A DNA stretch of 64,000 nucleotides, taken from contig NZ_CP051680.1 of NCBI RefSeq assembly GCF_012849095.1, positions 3,100,001 to 3,164,000 of the forward strand. The letters run 5' to 3'. A model generated the notes under the pieces. The model saw only the letters and a program-made list of their open reading frames with translations. It did not search any database and was not told where the DNA came from. This document shows, in pieces, positions 9,108 through 16,797 of this stretch (position 1 is its first letter; every line of letters begins with the position of its first letter). A program made the translations under genes and the position numbers. The DNA comes from Cohnella herbarum. Lineage in GTDB: Bacteria > Bacillota > Bacilli > Paenibacillales > Paenibacillaceae.

Positions 9108-9247
9108 AAACCCCGTTCTTCCGGAACGAACAGTTTTCTCCGTTTAATCTCGGACCTAAGCATCCGTACAAACTCTCTTTCTAATTGCAAACGAATCGCG
9201 CTTTGATAGGCATCCAATAGCAGGTCATCGGACAGTAAAGGCAACAT
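9104..9247 (-). CDS. sda: Sporulation histidine kinase inhibitor Sda
   Basis: Sda is a small helical-hairpin protein that blocks autophosphorylation of sporulation kinase KinA when replication initiation or DNA integrity is disturbed. The 47-residue product has the family pattern LLSDDLLLDAYQSAIRL followed by EFVRMLRSEIKRRKL. I use the ATG at 9247, with AAAGGG about eight bases upstream; a GTG at 9256 is possible. Its promoter region carries three DnaA boxes, the arrangement known for sda in B. subtilis, where DnaA controls its pulses. Confidence 0.9.
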   Translation of the reverse strand: MLPLLSDDLLLDAYQSAIRLQLEREFVRMLRSEIKRRKLFVPEERGF

Positions 9248-9289
9248 CGCGCACACCCTTTCCTTCTTTATTGGGAGCTTTGTGAAGGC

Positions 9290-9319
9290 ATCATAGCATG
9301 TCCCCAACTTCACGGACAA
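9290..9319 (-). promoter_or_regulatory. SigA-type promoter for sda
   Basis: On the minus strand TTGTCC (9319-9314) and TATGAT (9295-9290) are 18 bases apart. The start of transcription would fall about 35 bases before the sda ATG. The nearest DnaA box lies ten bases upstream of the -35 element. Confidence 0.6.
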
Positions 9320-9328
9320 GCTTGCCGG

Positions 9329-9427
9329 TTATCCACAGAAGGGTGTGCGCAATATGTGTGCAATTTGTTGAAAAATGCCTGTAGACCTTTGTCAGCTTTG
9401 TGCGGTTTGTGGATGAAGTTATACACA
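9329..9427. promoter_or_regulatory. Three DnaA boxes upstream of sda
   Basis: TTATCCACA, the exact consensus, is at 9329-9337 on the plus strand. TTATACACA, which fits the relaxed consensus TTATNCACA, is at 9419-9427. TCATCCACA, one mismatch, is at 9408-9416 on the minus strand. All lie within 180 bases upstream of sda, with no replication-origin genes near, so they fit a DnaA-controlled promoter better than an origin. Confidence 0.75.
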
Positions 9428-9529
9428 GTTTACAAGAAAGCTTCCCTTCAAATCGAGGATAAATAACTTTCATGACCGCAAATTATTCAATTAGAGGAAT
9501 CTATAGAAAAGACTGTCGTTTCAAGACAA

Positions 9530-10201
9530 CTACTGCGGTCGTGTATTGACCTCCAGCATCCAAATATGTCCGTTTCGGTCGATTCCGTAATCGTAGCCTA
9601 GCGACCCGATACCCGGATAACGACTCTCCAGTAGCGCCGTTGAAGCATTCGTCAATTGTCGCATTTGTCGTTTCTTCGGTCCGACAAGCCGTGACGAGAG
9701 CGAACGCCTTATTCCCTGAGCGGCGGTCATCTGAGTTCCGCCCCGGCACAGATTCGTGACGAACAATCCCCTTCTGGCCAAACGGCCAACCATCGAACGA
9801 TAAGTCCATGTTCCGTTCATTTTGACGTATTTAACCCGATAATCGATCGGCCGTCCGCCGATCGTGGCTAGATGTATCCCTTTCTGAATCAAATAAGAGC
9901 GTTTCCTTCGGGAGGCGTTCAGTGCGCGCATAAGTCCATCGAAGCTGGAAAACGTCCGTTTGGATGATTTATGTGTGAGCCTATACGATCTGCCTATGCT
10001 TTCGACTTTCATAACGCCGATTCCCCCTGCTCCGCGAACCGGCTTCACGACAACCATCCCGTAACGCGACAGCATCGTGCGCAAATTCCCCGCGTTAAAC
10101 AACCGCGAAGGCGGAATATGCCGGGCAATGTATGGATTGGAAAGCAAAGTGTTGGTCTTCAGCCACTTGCTGGCCAATTGCCTGCTAATCGTAACTTCCA
10201 T
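9530..10201 (-). CDS. YheC/YheD-family ATP-grasp protein
   Basis: A 223-residue protein with the ATP-grasp features of the endospore coat-associated YheC/YheD family: VVVKPVRGAGGIGV (ATP-binding lysine and glycine loop) at about 50-63, YLIQKGI, and a C-terminal metal-binding LEVNTRPQ. It is at the short end of the family, most members being 250-450 residues, and may represent the compact form common in Paenibacillaceae. The substrate of these enzymes is unknown. The ATG follows AAGGAG at nine bases. It lies between sda and a spo0E-like gene, both sporulation genes. Confidence 0.75.
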   Translation of the reverse strand: MEVTISRQLASKWLKTNTLLSNPYIARHIPPSRLFNAGNLRTMLSRYGMVVVKPVRGAGGIGVMKVESIGRSYRLTHKSSKRTFSSFDGLMRALNASRRKRSYLIQKGIHLATIGGRPIDYRVKYVKMNGTWTYRSMVGRLARRGLFVTNLCRGGTQMTAAQGIRRSLSSRLVGPKKRQMRQLTNASTALLESRYPGIGSLGYDYGIDRNGHIWMLEVNTRPQ

Positions 10202-10409
10202 CCATTGAGGCTCCTTTCCTGAGGGTATACTTATACATACTCTCTAAAGCGGACAGGTTCTTGGATGGATGTCGCCGGAGATTCGCCTCTATTTGTTTTC
10301 AAGCGTTAACCATTCGACTATCGCCTTGAACATGGATAGCCTATTGTGCCGAACGATTGGGATAACGCTTCAACGATGGTTACGATTGCCTATGGCAGCA
10401 AATCATCGA

Positions 10410-10673
10410 TTAGAAGCAATGACCGGATTGGCTTACGACATGGGGATTGCGGAAAATAAATAGCGGTGACTTCACGGTCGGACTAGAACTGCCGGACTTT
10501 ATTTCGCGTTTACAGCGTTCGTATTTATTTAGCTGATCGTCGAGTAGCCGAGACAGACGAAGCACTTGCGGGTTGCTCATATCGGTGCCGTTCTGCAAAA
10601 AGCTTTGAACCATCTCATTTCGCAAATTCTCGATTCTCCGCATGATTATTGATAATTTCGTTTTACTCTCCAT
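10410..10673 (-). CDS. Spo0E-like aspartyl-phosphate phosphatase
   Basis: Small phosphatases of this family remove the phosphate from Spo0A-P and so hold back sporulation. The 87 residues include the family helix-turn-helix core IENLRNEMVQSF then VLRLSRLLDDQLNKYER. The ATG at 10673 has AGGAGG seven bases upstream; a longer frame starting at 10694 would put that site inside the gene. The tail after residue 60 is not conserved in memory. With sda nearby, two brakes on the sporulation phosphorelay are clustered. Confidence 0.8.
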   Translation of the reverse strand: MESKTKLSIIMRRIENLRNEMVQSFLQNGTDMSNPQVLRLSRLLDDQLNKYERCKREIKSGSSSPTVKSPLFIFRNPHVVSQSGHCF

Positions 10674-10822
10674 TTCGCTACCTCCTCCCTGCAATCAATT
10701 TCAAGCGAATATTCCGGTTTTCTGGATTGTATATCGATCATAATCGCCAATCTTTTGGAAAGTTCATGGAAAACTATTAAGCAATTGTTAGTTTTTATTG
10801 AACAAGGCGTGAATTCCATAAA

Positions 10823-10872
10823 AATAAAACCTCCCGATCGACGAGACATTCGCTCGCCGTTCAGAAGGTTTT
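10823..10872 (-). terminator. Rho-independent terminator after the ErpA-type gene
   Basis: On the minus strand AAAACCT pairs with AGGTTTT around an inner imperfect hairpin (CGGCGAG / CTCGTCG), followed by ATTTTTA. It lies about 30 bases beyond the stop of the Fe-S carrier gene. Confidence 0.6.
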
Positions 10873-10899
10873 TATCTTAAGTCATTCCTTCGCTGTCAA

Positions 10900-11259
10900 T
10901 TAGCAAGGATCAGCAGCCGGATTACCCGCAGCGGTTGCCGTACGGAAGCTAGATCCGCAGCCGCAAGTCGCGGTGGCATTCGGATTGTTGATGGTGAAGC
11001 CCCCGCCCATGGCTGATTCTTTCCAATCGATCTGAAGTCCGTTCAAATACTTCATGCTATCTCCGTCAACGACGACCTTAACGCCGTGAATATCCATCTC
11101 ATTGTCGCCTTCGTGAAGCTCGTCGTCGAAACCCATGCCGTACGAGAACCCGCTGCATCCGCCTTCTTGGACGCCAATGCGCAAGAACATATTCGGCATC
11201 TCTTCCGCCGCCAGCATTTCTTGAATTTTGCCTGTTGCAGACTCGCTAATGTTGACCAT
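10900..11259 (-). CDS. erpA: A-type iron-sulfur carrier protein (ErpA/HesB)
   Basis: Delivers Fe-S clusters to apoproteins. The 119-residue protein has the three conserved cysteines in GGCSGFSY (about residue 35) and CGCGSSF (about 99 and 101). It corresponds to B. subtilis YutM. The C-terminus is longer than usual by some 13 residues (TATAAGNPAADPC) and ends in an extra cysteine. ATG at 11259 follows a G/A-rich site. It would serve the radical-SAM enzymes MqnE and LipA encoded in the same window. Confidence 0.92.
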   Translation of the reverse strand: MVNISESATGKIQEMLAAEEMPNMFLRIGVQEGGCSGFSYGMGFDDELHEGDNEMDIHGVKVVVDGDSMKYLNGLQIDWKESAMGGGFTINNPNATATCGCGSSFRTATAAGNPAADPC

Positions 11260-11310
11260 TATCGGTTCCTCCCCCTTGCGTGTACTCTCTTCAGTATACC
11301 CTAGAGAGTG

Positions 11311-11745
11311 TTAAGCCTCAAGAGAGGTATCGCCCGCAATTTGTTGGGCGAGTGCTTTCAGCTCTATTCGGCAACGAAAGTGCCCCATTTCATTCTGAAG
11401 GAAATCGGCTAACCGCCGGAATACCATCGCAAGTTCGGGTCCTGTAGAATCGGTATCCAGCATGTAGCGAAATTGATCCGCGGACAAATCCCTTAACCGG
11501 CTTCTCTCGATTTCCCGTCCTTCCGACTCCTGCATTCTCTTCCATTCCTTCGAAGGCTCGAATTTATCCGCTCGACGGACGATTTGCTCGTATATTCTTT
11601 GTTTCTTCAGCCACATGTAATATTGAATCGGATTGGACAAGCTCCAAGCTTGACTTAAATCTTTAATCGTATATGCCGCCCGATACTGCTGTAATGTTTG
11701 AATTTTCTCTGCCTCGTCCAGCTTTTCAAGTTCGCTAAGTGGCAA
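11311..11745 (-). CDS. Conserved hypothetical protein, about 144-149 residues
   Basis: I do not recognise a named family. The protein is charged and helical; residues 25-52 (YTIKDLSQAWSLSNPIQYY) look like a helix-turn-helix. No membrane segment or metal motif is visible. The start is uncertain: the TTG at 11745 lacks a ribosome site, whereas a CTG at 11760 follows AAGGCGGTG at a suitable distance and would give a natural MKPEILPLSELE start. It is divergent from mqnE. Confidence 0.65.
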   Translation of the reverse strand: MPLSELEKLDEAEKIQTLQQYRAAYTIKDLSQAWSLSNPIQYYMWLKKQRIYEQIVRRADKFEPSKEWKRMQESEGREIERSRLRDLSADQFRYMLDTDSTGPELAMVFRRLADFLQNEMGHFRCRIELKALAQQIAGDTSLEA

Positions 11746-11869
11746 AATTTCGGGTTTCAGGTTAATACACCGCCTTGTTCAATATTTTCACTACTAACAT
11801 AACCATAATTTGTTTATTATTCAAGTTCATTCCCGATTTTGCCAACCTTTATACGTTTTCTATTTCCAG

Positions 11870-11898
11870 TTGCCGAGGTTAACGTTCGGGTTTATAAT
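11870..11898 (+). promoter_or_regulatory. SigA-type promoter for mqnE
   Basis: TTGCCG (11870-11875) and TATAAT (11893-11898) are 17 bases apart, with a leader of about 115 bases before the mqnE ATG. The leader is AT-rich and shows no strong hairpin. Confidence 0.55.
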
Positions 11899-12018
11899 AT
11901 TTACAGTTGTTCACGAAGGATTTGTACGCATTTATACTAGTTATTTTTTTCACAAACTTATGCGACATTATTCGTACTTACTAAGAATCAGAATAATGGG
12001 TTACAGGAGGCGCATCTT

Positions 12019-13122
12019 ATGACGCTCGTTACGACGCACCCCGATCGCCAAATGGCCGAAATCGCCGATAAAGTCAGGAACGGCGAACGGCTATCTTTCG
12101 AGGATGGCGTATTTCTTTACCGTTCCGATGATTTGTTGACAATCGGGCAATTGGCCAACGAGGTTAATTTAAGAAAGAACGGCAAGAAGGTTTATTTTAT
12201 CGAAAACATGAGTCTCTACTTCACGAACGTCTGCGAAGCTCATTGCGCGTTTTGCAACTTCCGTAAAGATGAGGGACAAGAAGGCTCTTATACGTTATCC
12301 CCGCAGGAAATGATCGATTACGTGGAACAGCACATTCATCCTGGCGTTCGCGAATTCCATATCGTCGGCGGACATAACCCGAACGTACCGTTCGAGTATT
12401 ACGTGGAGTCTATTCGGGCGCTCAAGGCGAAGTATCCGAACGTGACGATCAAAGCGTATACCGCGGCGGAAATCGAATTTTTCTCCCGTATTTCCGGTTT
12501 AAGCTTCAAGGAAGTCCTAGAACGCCTGATCGAAGCCGGACTGGAAACCTTAACGGGCGGCGGAGCAGAAATTCTGTCCGATCAATATCGCAAAAAAATG
12601 CGCGTAACCAAAGCGAACATCGAGCAGTATCTGGACGTTCATCGTACGGCTCATCAACTTGGATTACGTACGCACACGACGATGCTATACGGATCGATCG
12701 AATCGCTGGAAGAACGAGTCCAGCATATGATTCATATCCGGGATTTGCAAGACGAGACGAACGGGTTCCAAGTGTTCATCCCGCTGTCCATGCAACCGAT
12801 CAGTCCTAAAGCAAGCATTCGCCGGCGAAATTCCGCTTACGACGATCTTAAAGCCATTGCGATCAGCCGATTGATGCTTGATAACATTCAGCACATTAAA
12901 GCCTACTTCATCAATATCGGTACCCAATTGACGCAGGTAGCGCTTACAATGGGGGCATCCGACGCTCATGGCACGATCGTTCGCGAGAAAATCAGCCATG
13001 CGGCGGGGGCTTTGACGCCAGCCGGCATTACCAGAGAGGATCTGGTCTGGTTGATCAAAGGCGCCGGGCGTATCCCGGTCGAACGCGACACATTCTATAA
13101 CGAGATGAAAATATACGAATAA
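12019..13122 (+). CDS. mqnE: Aminofutalosine synthase MqnE
   Basis: A radical-SAM enzyme that makes aminofutalosine from the enolpyruvyl ether of benzoate made by MqnA, an early step of the futalosine route to menaquinone. The 367 residues contain the cluster-binding CEAHCAFC (Cys72, 76 and 79) and GGHNPNVPFEYY. A perfect AGGAGG precedes the ATG. B. subtilis uses the classical Men pathway, so this gene marks the Paenibacillus-like lineage. The UbiD-type decarboxylase about 4 kb away could act late in the same route. mqnA, C and D are not in the window. Confidence 0.93.
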   Translation: MTLVTTHPDRQMAEIADKVRNGERLSFEDGVFLYRSDDLLTIGQLANEVNLRKNGKKVYFIENMSLYFTNVCEAHCAFCNFRKDEGQEGSYTLSPQEMIDYVEQHIHPGVREFHIVGGHNPNVPFEYYVESIRALKAKYPNVTIKAYTAAEIEFFSRISGLSFKEVLERLIEAGLETLTGGGAEILSDQYRKKMRVTKANIEQYLDVHRTAHQLGLRTHTTMLYGSIESLEERVQHMIHIRDLQDETNGFQVFIPLSMQPISPKASIRRRNSAYDDLKAIAISRLMLDNIQHIKAYFINIGTQLTQVALTMGASDAHGTIVREKISHAAGALTPAGITREDLVWLIKGAGRIPVERDTFYNEMKIYE

Positions 13123-13133
13123 TCCCCTGAGTT

Positions 13134-13159
13134 CCCCGTCGGGTAGACGGGGGCTCTTC
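13134..13159 (+). terminator. Probable terminator after mqnE
   Basis: CCCCGTC and GACGGGG (7-bp stem, 5-base loop) just after the mqnE stop, followed by CTCTTCTGT rather than a clean T run. It is a weak terminator by appearance. Confidence 0.5.
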
Positions 13160-13193
13160 TGTGTCATACTAAGGCAAACCGACATAAAAGATT

Positions 13194-13242
13194 GTTCAAA
13201 AAGCCTCCCTCTTGTCCGATGCTGGATACCGGCTTTTTGAAC
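13194..13242. repeat. Short palindromic element with TTCAAAAAG ends
   Basis: GTTCAAAAAGCC (13194-13205) is the perfect inverted repeat of GGCTTTTTGAAC (13231-13242), enclosing 25 bases. The right arm shares GGCTTTTTGAA and the left arm TTCAAAAAG with the 167-bp element at 16541-16707, so it may be a shortened relative. It sits between mqnE and yutJ, 23 bases before the yutJ start, and the CTTTTTG arm could also act as a terminator. Confidence 0.6.
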
Positions 13243-13265
13243 ACACGATAAAAGGAGATCAACGT

Positions 13266-14324
13266 ATGAGTAAGGTCGTCGTATTAGGCGGAGGTTACGG
13301 AGGACAAATGGTCATTCAGGAGCTGATTGAGCATCTCCCGGCCGATGTCCAATTATTTCTCGTGGATCGCATGCCTTATCAAGGCTTAAAAACGGAATAT
13401 TATGCTTTAGCGGCAGGAACCGTAGCCGACTTGGAAATTCGCGTGAATTTCCCCGCCCATCCGCAATTGCAAATGGTTTACGGGAATATTCTCGATGTCG
13501 ATTTGGAAAATAAACTCGTTCATATCTCGGAACAAGAGCCGCTGTCTTACGATTCGTTGGTCATCGCTCTCGGTTGCACGGACAATCACCATGGCATTCT
13601 CGGCGCTGCGGATTATTCCTGTAGCATCCAGTCCCTATCGGCTACAAGACGTACCTTTCAACAAATTAACGACATCCGTCCCTACGGTCAATTATCGATC
13701 GTCGGCGGCGGTTTAAGCGGCGTCGAGATCGCCGCCGAGCTGCGTGAAGCCCGCTCGGATATCAATATCCGCATTCTCGATCGCGGGAATAGCGTCATGT
13801 CCGCGTTTCCGGGAAAATTGCAGCAATACGTTGCCGACTGGTTTCGTCAACACGACGTGGAAATGCGTTCCCACATCGGAATTACCGCATTGGAAAATGG
13901 CGTCATTCATAACGGCAACGAATCGATCATCACGGATGTGACCGTATGGACGGCCGGTATTCAACCCGTAGAGCTTGTGCAAAAAATGTCGCTTCCGAAA
14001 GATGCCCAAGGTCGTCTGATCGTTAATGAATGGCACGAATTGCCGGACGCGCAGCATGTGTACGTGATCGGAGATTGCTCCAGTCAACCATTCTCCCCTA
14101 GCGCGCAGCTTGCGGGAGCGCAAGGCAAGCAGGTTGCCGAAGTCATTCGTACCCGCTGGGACAATAAAGAACCGAAGCTCCCTCGAATTAAGCTTAAGGG
14201 CGTGCTCGGTTCTCTAGGAAAAAAAGCCGGTTTCGGTTTAATGGGAGCAACTCCGCTTCTCGGCCGAATTCCGCGTATGCTCAAGTCCGGAGTGCTCTGG
14301 AAGAGCAAACGCCACTTCGGTTAA
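13266..14324 (+). CDS. yutJ: NADH dehydrogenase-like flavoprotein YutJ
   Basis: A pyridine nucleotide-disulfide oxidoreductase family protein of 352 residues with FAD motif VVLGGGYGGQ at the N-terminus, a second dinucleotide motif IVGGGLSGVEIA at about 142-153 and VYVIGD near 260. It is homologous to type II NADH dehydrogenases but shorter at the C-terminus; the physiological acceptor is unknown. The ATG at 13266 follows AAAGGAGAT, so the longer frame from 13212 is not used. Its stop overlaps yuzB, on the other strand, by four bases; yutJ and yuzB are also neighbours in B. subtilis. Confidence 0.88.
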   Translation: MSKVVVLGGGYGGQMVIQELIEHLPADVQLFLVDRMPYQGLKTEYYALAAGTVADLEIRVNFPAHPQLQMVYGNILDVDLENKLVHISEQEPLSYDSLVIALGCTDNHHGILGAADYSCSIQSLSATRRTFQQINDIRPYGQLSIVGGGLSGVEIAAELREARSDINIRILDRGNSVMSAFPGKLQQYVADWFRQHDVEMRSHIGITALENGVIHNGNESIITDVTVWTAGIQPVELVQKMSLPKDAQGRLIVNEWHELPDAQHVYVIGDCSSQPFSPSAQLAGAQGKQVAEVIRTRWDNKEPKLPRIKLKGVLGSLGKKAGFGLMGATPLLGRIPRMLKSGVLWKSKRHFG

Positions 14325-14587
14325 AGATCGTCCAGAAGCTTATCCATAGCGCTTCTGTTATGCTCTTGTTCTTCAATGGCGCTAAGTACCAAACCATATA
14401 GCTGATCAGCCGTTTCCGCGACGATGCTCTCCCCGTTCACCAGAGCGTAAGGGGATAAGTAACATTCGCCGCAGTTGCCTAAGCAACCATACTCGATAAC
14501 TTCGATATGAGGAAGCTTTTCCAGCTCTTTAAGCACCCCATCGGTTCCATGGTGCATATTACTTACGCAGAACTCCACGATATGCAT
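14321..14587 (-). CDS. yuzB: YuzB-family protein (DUF1450)
   Basis: An 88-residue protein with cysteines in IEYGCLGNCGECYLSPYALV, the DUF1450 pattern, plus Cys8. The layout resembles a thioredoxin-fold ferredoxin or metal-binding site; the function is unknown. It lies tail-to-tail with yutJ and head-to-head with the NifU-like gene, so it sits inside an Fe-S and redox group that is conserved in Bacillus. Confidence 0.85.
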   Translation of the reverse strand: MHIVEFCVSNMHHGTDGVLKELEKLPHIEVIEYGCLGNCGECYLSPYALVNGESIVAETADQLYGLVLSAIEEQEHNRSAMDKLLDDL

Positions 14588-14632
14588 AGGTTCTATTTCC
14601 TTTCCTTAAGCATAATGCTAACAAGCGTCTGT

Positions 14633-14660
14633 TTGAAAACTCGACTTTTTGTACTATAAT
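14633..14660 (+). promoter_or_regulatory. SigA-type promoter for the NifU-like gene
   Basis: TTGAAA (14633-14638) and a perfect TATAAT (14655-14660) are 16 bases apart, with a leader of about 18 bases to the start codon. Confidence 0.7.
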
Positions 14661-14684
14661 AGAAGTTGAAAGGAGTTGATGATC

Positions 14685-14930
14685 ATGAGTACAAATGCTC
14701 CAAGCACGCAGTATGATGAGGTCATTGACGTTCTCGATAAATTGCGTCCGTTCTTGCAACGCGACGGCGGGGACGTTGAACTGGTCGACATCGAGGACGG
14801 TATCGTCAAATTGCGCCTTATGGGTGCATGCGGTAGTTGCCCTAGCTCCACGATCACGCTCAAAGCGGGTATCGAGCGCGCTCTGCTGGAAGAAGTCGAA
14901 GGCATTCAGGAAGTCGTTCAAGTGTTCTGA
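14685..14930 (+). CDS. yutI: NifU-like Fe-S scaffold protein
   Basis: An 81-residue NifU C-terminal domain protein that carries a 4Fe-4S cluster at a dimer interface and passes it to target enzymes. [17 protein letters not shown] and [10 protein letters not shown] (CxxC) are the family signatures. It corresponds to B. subtilis YutI. The ATG at 14685 is preferred over one at 14676 because of its spacing to GGAG. It is monocistronic with a clear promoter and terminator. Confidence 0.93.
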   Translation: MSTNAPSTQYDEVIDVLDKLRPFLQRDGGDVELVDIEDGIVKLRLMGACGSCPSSTITLKAGIERALLEEVEGIQEVVQVF

Positions 14931-14952
14931 TTCTTCTTATCCAGAAGTGAAG

Positions 14953-14982
14953 AAGGTCCTGCCCTCGCGGCAGGGCCTTTTG
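14953..14982 (+). terminator. Bidirectional terminator between yutI and the SDR gene
   Basis: AAGGTCCTGCC and GGCAGGGCCTT form an 11-bp stem with one G-T pair and a 5-base loop, then TTTTG. It lies between convergent genes and can serve both. Confidence 0.75.
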
Positions 14983-15759
14983 TCATCTCTTAAGATGGGT
15001 ACGAATGGGATCCAATCCTCCGGATACGTCGATCGTGTTGCCCGTAATAAAATCCGACTCGGGCAAACATAGGAACGCGATCATTCTGGCGACGTCTTCG
15101 CCGGTACCCGGACGTCCGCGCGGGGATTCGTCGTCCAGTATCCCGGCAACGTCCACGATGCTCTTCTCCTTGTTCCCGCCCCGGATATCCCCCGGGCAAA
15201 TCATGTTGACGGTGATCCCGCTGGCGGCCTCCTCGACCGCGAGCGTCTTCGTGAACGAGACGAGCCCGACCTTCGCCGCCGCGTATACCGCGCGATGAGG
15301 CCACGAACGCGCCTCGGAAGCATGCCCGAATCCAAAATGAATGATTCTGCCCCATTGCCTGCTTCTCATTCCCGGTAACACCCGATGATCCATGAGCATC
15401 GTGCCGACCAGGTTTCCGTTCATTAAATAATGGATATCTTCCGTTTTATAGTCTGCGAACAGGCGTCGCTCCCGAATGAACGGCCCCGCGTTATTGATTA
15501 AAATATCAACGCCGCCGAGTTTGTTCTCCACTTCGGAAACGAGCCGCTCGGCATCGTCGGCTTTGGCGATATCCGCTTGAATCGCATGGGCTTTGCGTCC
15601 CATCGCGGTAATTTCGTATACGAGTTCCTCCGCTTCTTCGCGGCTGGTCACGTAATTAATGGCTAAATCGCAGCCGTGAGAAGCCAACTCGAATGCCGTC
15701 CGTCTTCCCAATCCTTTGGCGCTCCCCGTAATCAGTGCCGTTCTGCCCAACAGCTTCAC
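14983..15759 (-). CDS. Short-chain dehydrogenase/reductase
   Basis: A 258-residue classical SDR. The cofactor loop TGSAKGLGRRTA is near residue 10, NNAG near 85, and the catalytic Tyr and Lys in AVYAAAK near 155-160; GFGHAS supplies the Ser. The GTG at 15759 follows GGAGGG at eight bases and gives the proper N-terminus KLLGRTALITG. The substrate cannot be told; FabG-like ketoreductases are the closest in pattern. The gene starts 36 bases after the stop of the upstream HEPN-like gene and is probably co-transcribed with it. Confidence 0.85.
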   Translation of the reverse strand: MKLLGRTALITGSAKGLGRRTAFELASHGCDLAINYVTSREEAEELVYEITAMGRKAHAIQADIAKADDAERLVSEVENKLGGVDILINNAGPFIRERRLFADYKTEDIHYLMNGNLVGTMLMDHRVLPGMRSRQWGRIIHFGFGHASEARSWPHRAVYAAAKVGLVSFTKTLAVEEAASGITVNMICPGDIRGGNKEKSIVDVAGILDDESPRGRPGTGEDVARMIAFLCLPESDFITGNTIDVSGGLDPIRTHLKR

Positions 15760-15794
15760 CCAGCCATCCCTCCACCCATGATCCCATGACAAGC

Positions 15795-16505
15795 TTAATC
15801 GTAATTACGTAACCAATTGCATGCATAACGGAACGAATGGTTTAACGAACCCACCACCATGTCCAAGCTTTGCTCCAAATCGGCCATATTGGCAATCAAG
15901 TCCTCTATCGTCCTCCGTGCCCCGCCGTTGGCAAGACTCTGGTTAAGATCGTCCTTAAGCTCGGCATTCATTTGATGAATTTCCAAGTTCCGTCGATTGC
16001 GAAGCCTGCTCATCGCGACCTGGCTGCGCTCTTTTAATTCGTTGAGCGGTTTCATCAAGTCCATATGCAGATGATTCTCGCGTAAATTTCTGAGCACCGT
16101 AAAATAGGAAAAATGAGCTTTTATTCGTTCGGTACGAAGTTTCAGGAGATGATTTAACAATGTTCCGAGCTTATCGAGCAACGCAAAAACCCGGATATAG
16201 GCGTTCTTATCGAAATAAACGTGCCTATTATAGCTAAGGATTTCTTCATCCGATAGTTCGTCCATATGATTATGGCGGATAAGTTCGGCATAACGTTTGG
16301 CCGCGAAGCAGCTTTGCTCAAGCTCGTCCAAGGAACGCAGCAGCCCCTCCGCCCAGATCGCGTACGTGCGGAATTTCTCGGAATGCTCCGGCAATCGGTC
16401 GGCGATCTCGGTCGTTCGCAATCCGAAACGCTCTATCAGTTGTACCGTGTCGAGCGATATGCCCGTCCACTCTTTCGGCTGTTCTCCGAACAACAATCTC
16501 AGCAA
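15795..16505 (-). CDS. HEPN-like helical protein
   Basis: A 236-residue all-helical protein. RLRNRRNLEIHQM near residue 165 contains an R-x4-6-H pattern, the HEPN signature, and the overall look recalls the Cthe_2314-like HEPN family. HEPN proteins are often RNases, but housekeeping members of unknown function exist, and I see no partner nucleotidyltransferase. The start is set at TTG 16505, which has a perfect AGGAGG seven bases upstream; the longer frame from 16523 would place that site inside the coding region. Confidence 0.65.
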   Translation of the reverse strand: MLRLLFGEQPKEWTGISLDTVQLIERFGLRTTEIADRLPEHSEKFRTYAIWAEGLLRSLDELEQSCFAAKRYAELIRHNHMDELSDEEILSYNRHVYFDKNAYIRVFALLDKLGTLLNHLLKLRTERIKAHFSYFTVLRNLRENHLHMDLMKPLNELKERSQVAMSRLRNRRNLEIHQMNAELKDDLNQSLANGGARRTIEDLIANMADLEQSLDMVVGSLNHSFRYACNWLRNYD

Positions 16506-16540
16506 TTCCGTTCCTCCTGCCACGATTTATATAGATCAGG

Positions 16541-16707
16541 TTCAAAAAGTCAGGTTTTCAGCACCGAGAAGGTTGGAAGAAGCCAGGGCATGAGGAGCGG
16601 AGCGTAGGCGAAACCTACGTGAGCACCGGAAGGCCCGGCTGAATCCAAGATTCGATGTCGAACACGCTTCCTTGCATGACTTCGTGATCAGAAGATGGCT
16701 TTTTGAA
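16541..16707. repeat. Structured 167-bp intergenic element with inverted ends
   Basis: The ends TTCAAAAAG and CTTTTTGAA are inverted repeats. Inside are CGTAGG-CGAAA-CCTACG (16603-16619), GAATC-CAA-GATTC around 16630-16643, and near-complementary AGCCAGGGC / GCCCGGCT. There is no reading frame of note. It fills most of the 290-base gap between two minus-strand genes, so it would be transcribed as an untranslated segment. I have a memory of similar sequences scattered in Paenibacillus genomes, which was not checked. Confidence 0.65.
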
Positions 16708-16797
16708 TTACTTTTATAAACTCATTGTTCCATTGTAACGCAAAAGAGACGGCACGCTCAACCAATAACGATTGCGCAGACGCCGTCTCCTCCGTGA

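Noticed and set aside
9329..9427. DnaA boxes as a chromosome replication origin
   Set aside because: Only three boxes, no dnaA/dnaN genes and no AT-rich unwinding region nearby; the sda promoter explains them.
10646..10849. 67-codon minus-strand frame between spo0E-like gene and its upstream neighbour
   Set aside because: It overlaps the spo0E ribosome site and a terminator, has no family features and no ribosome site of its own.
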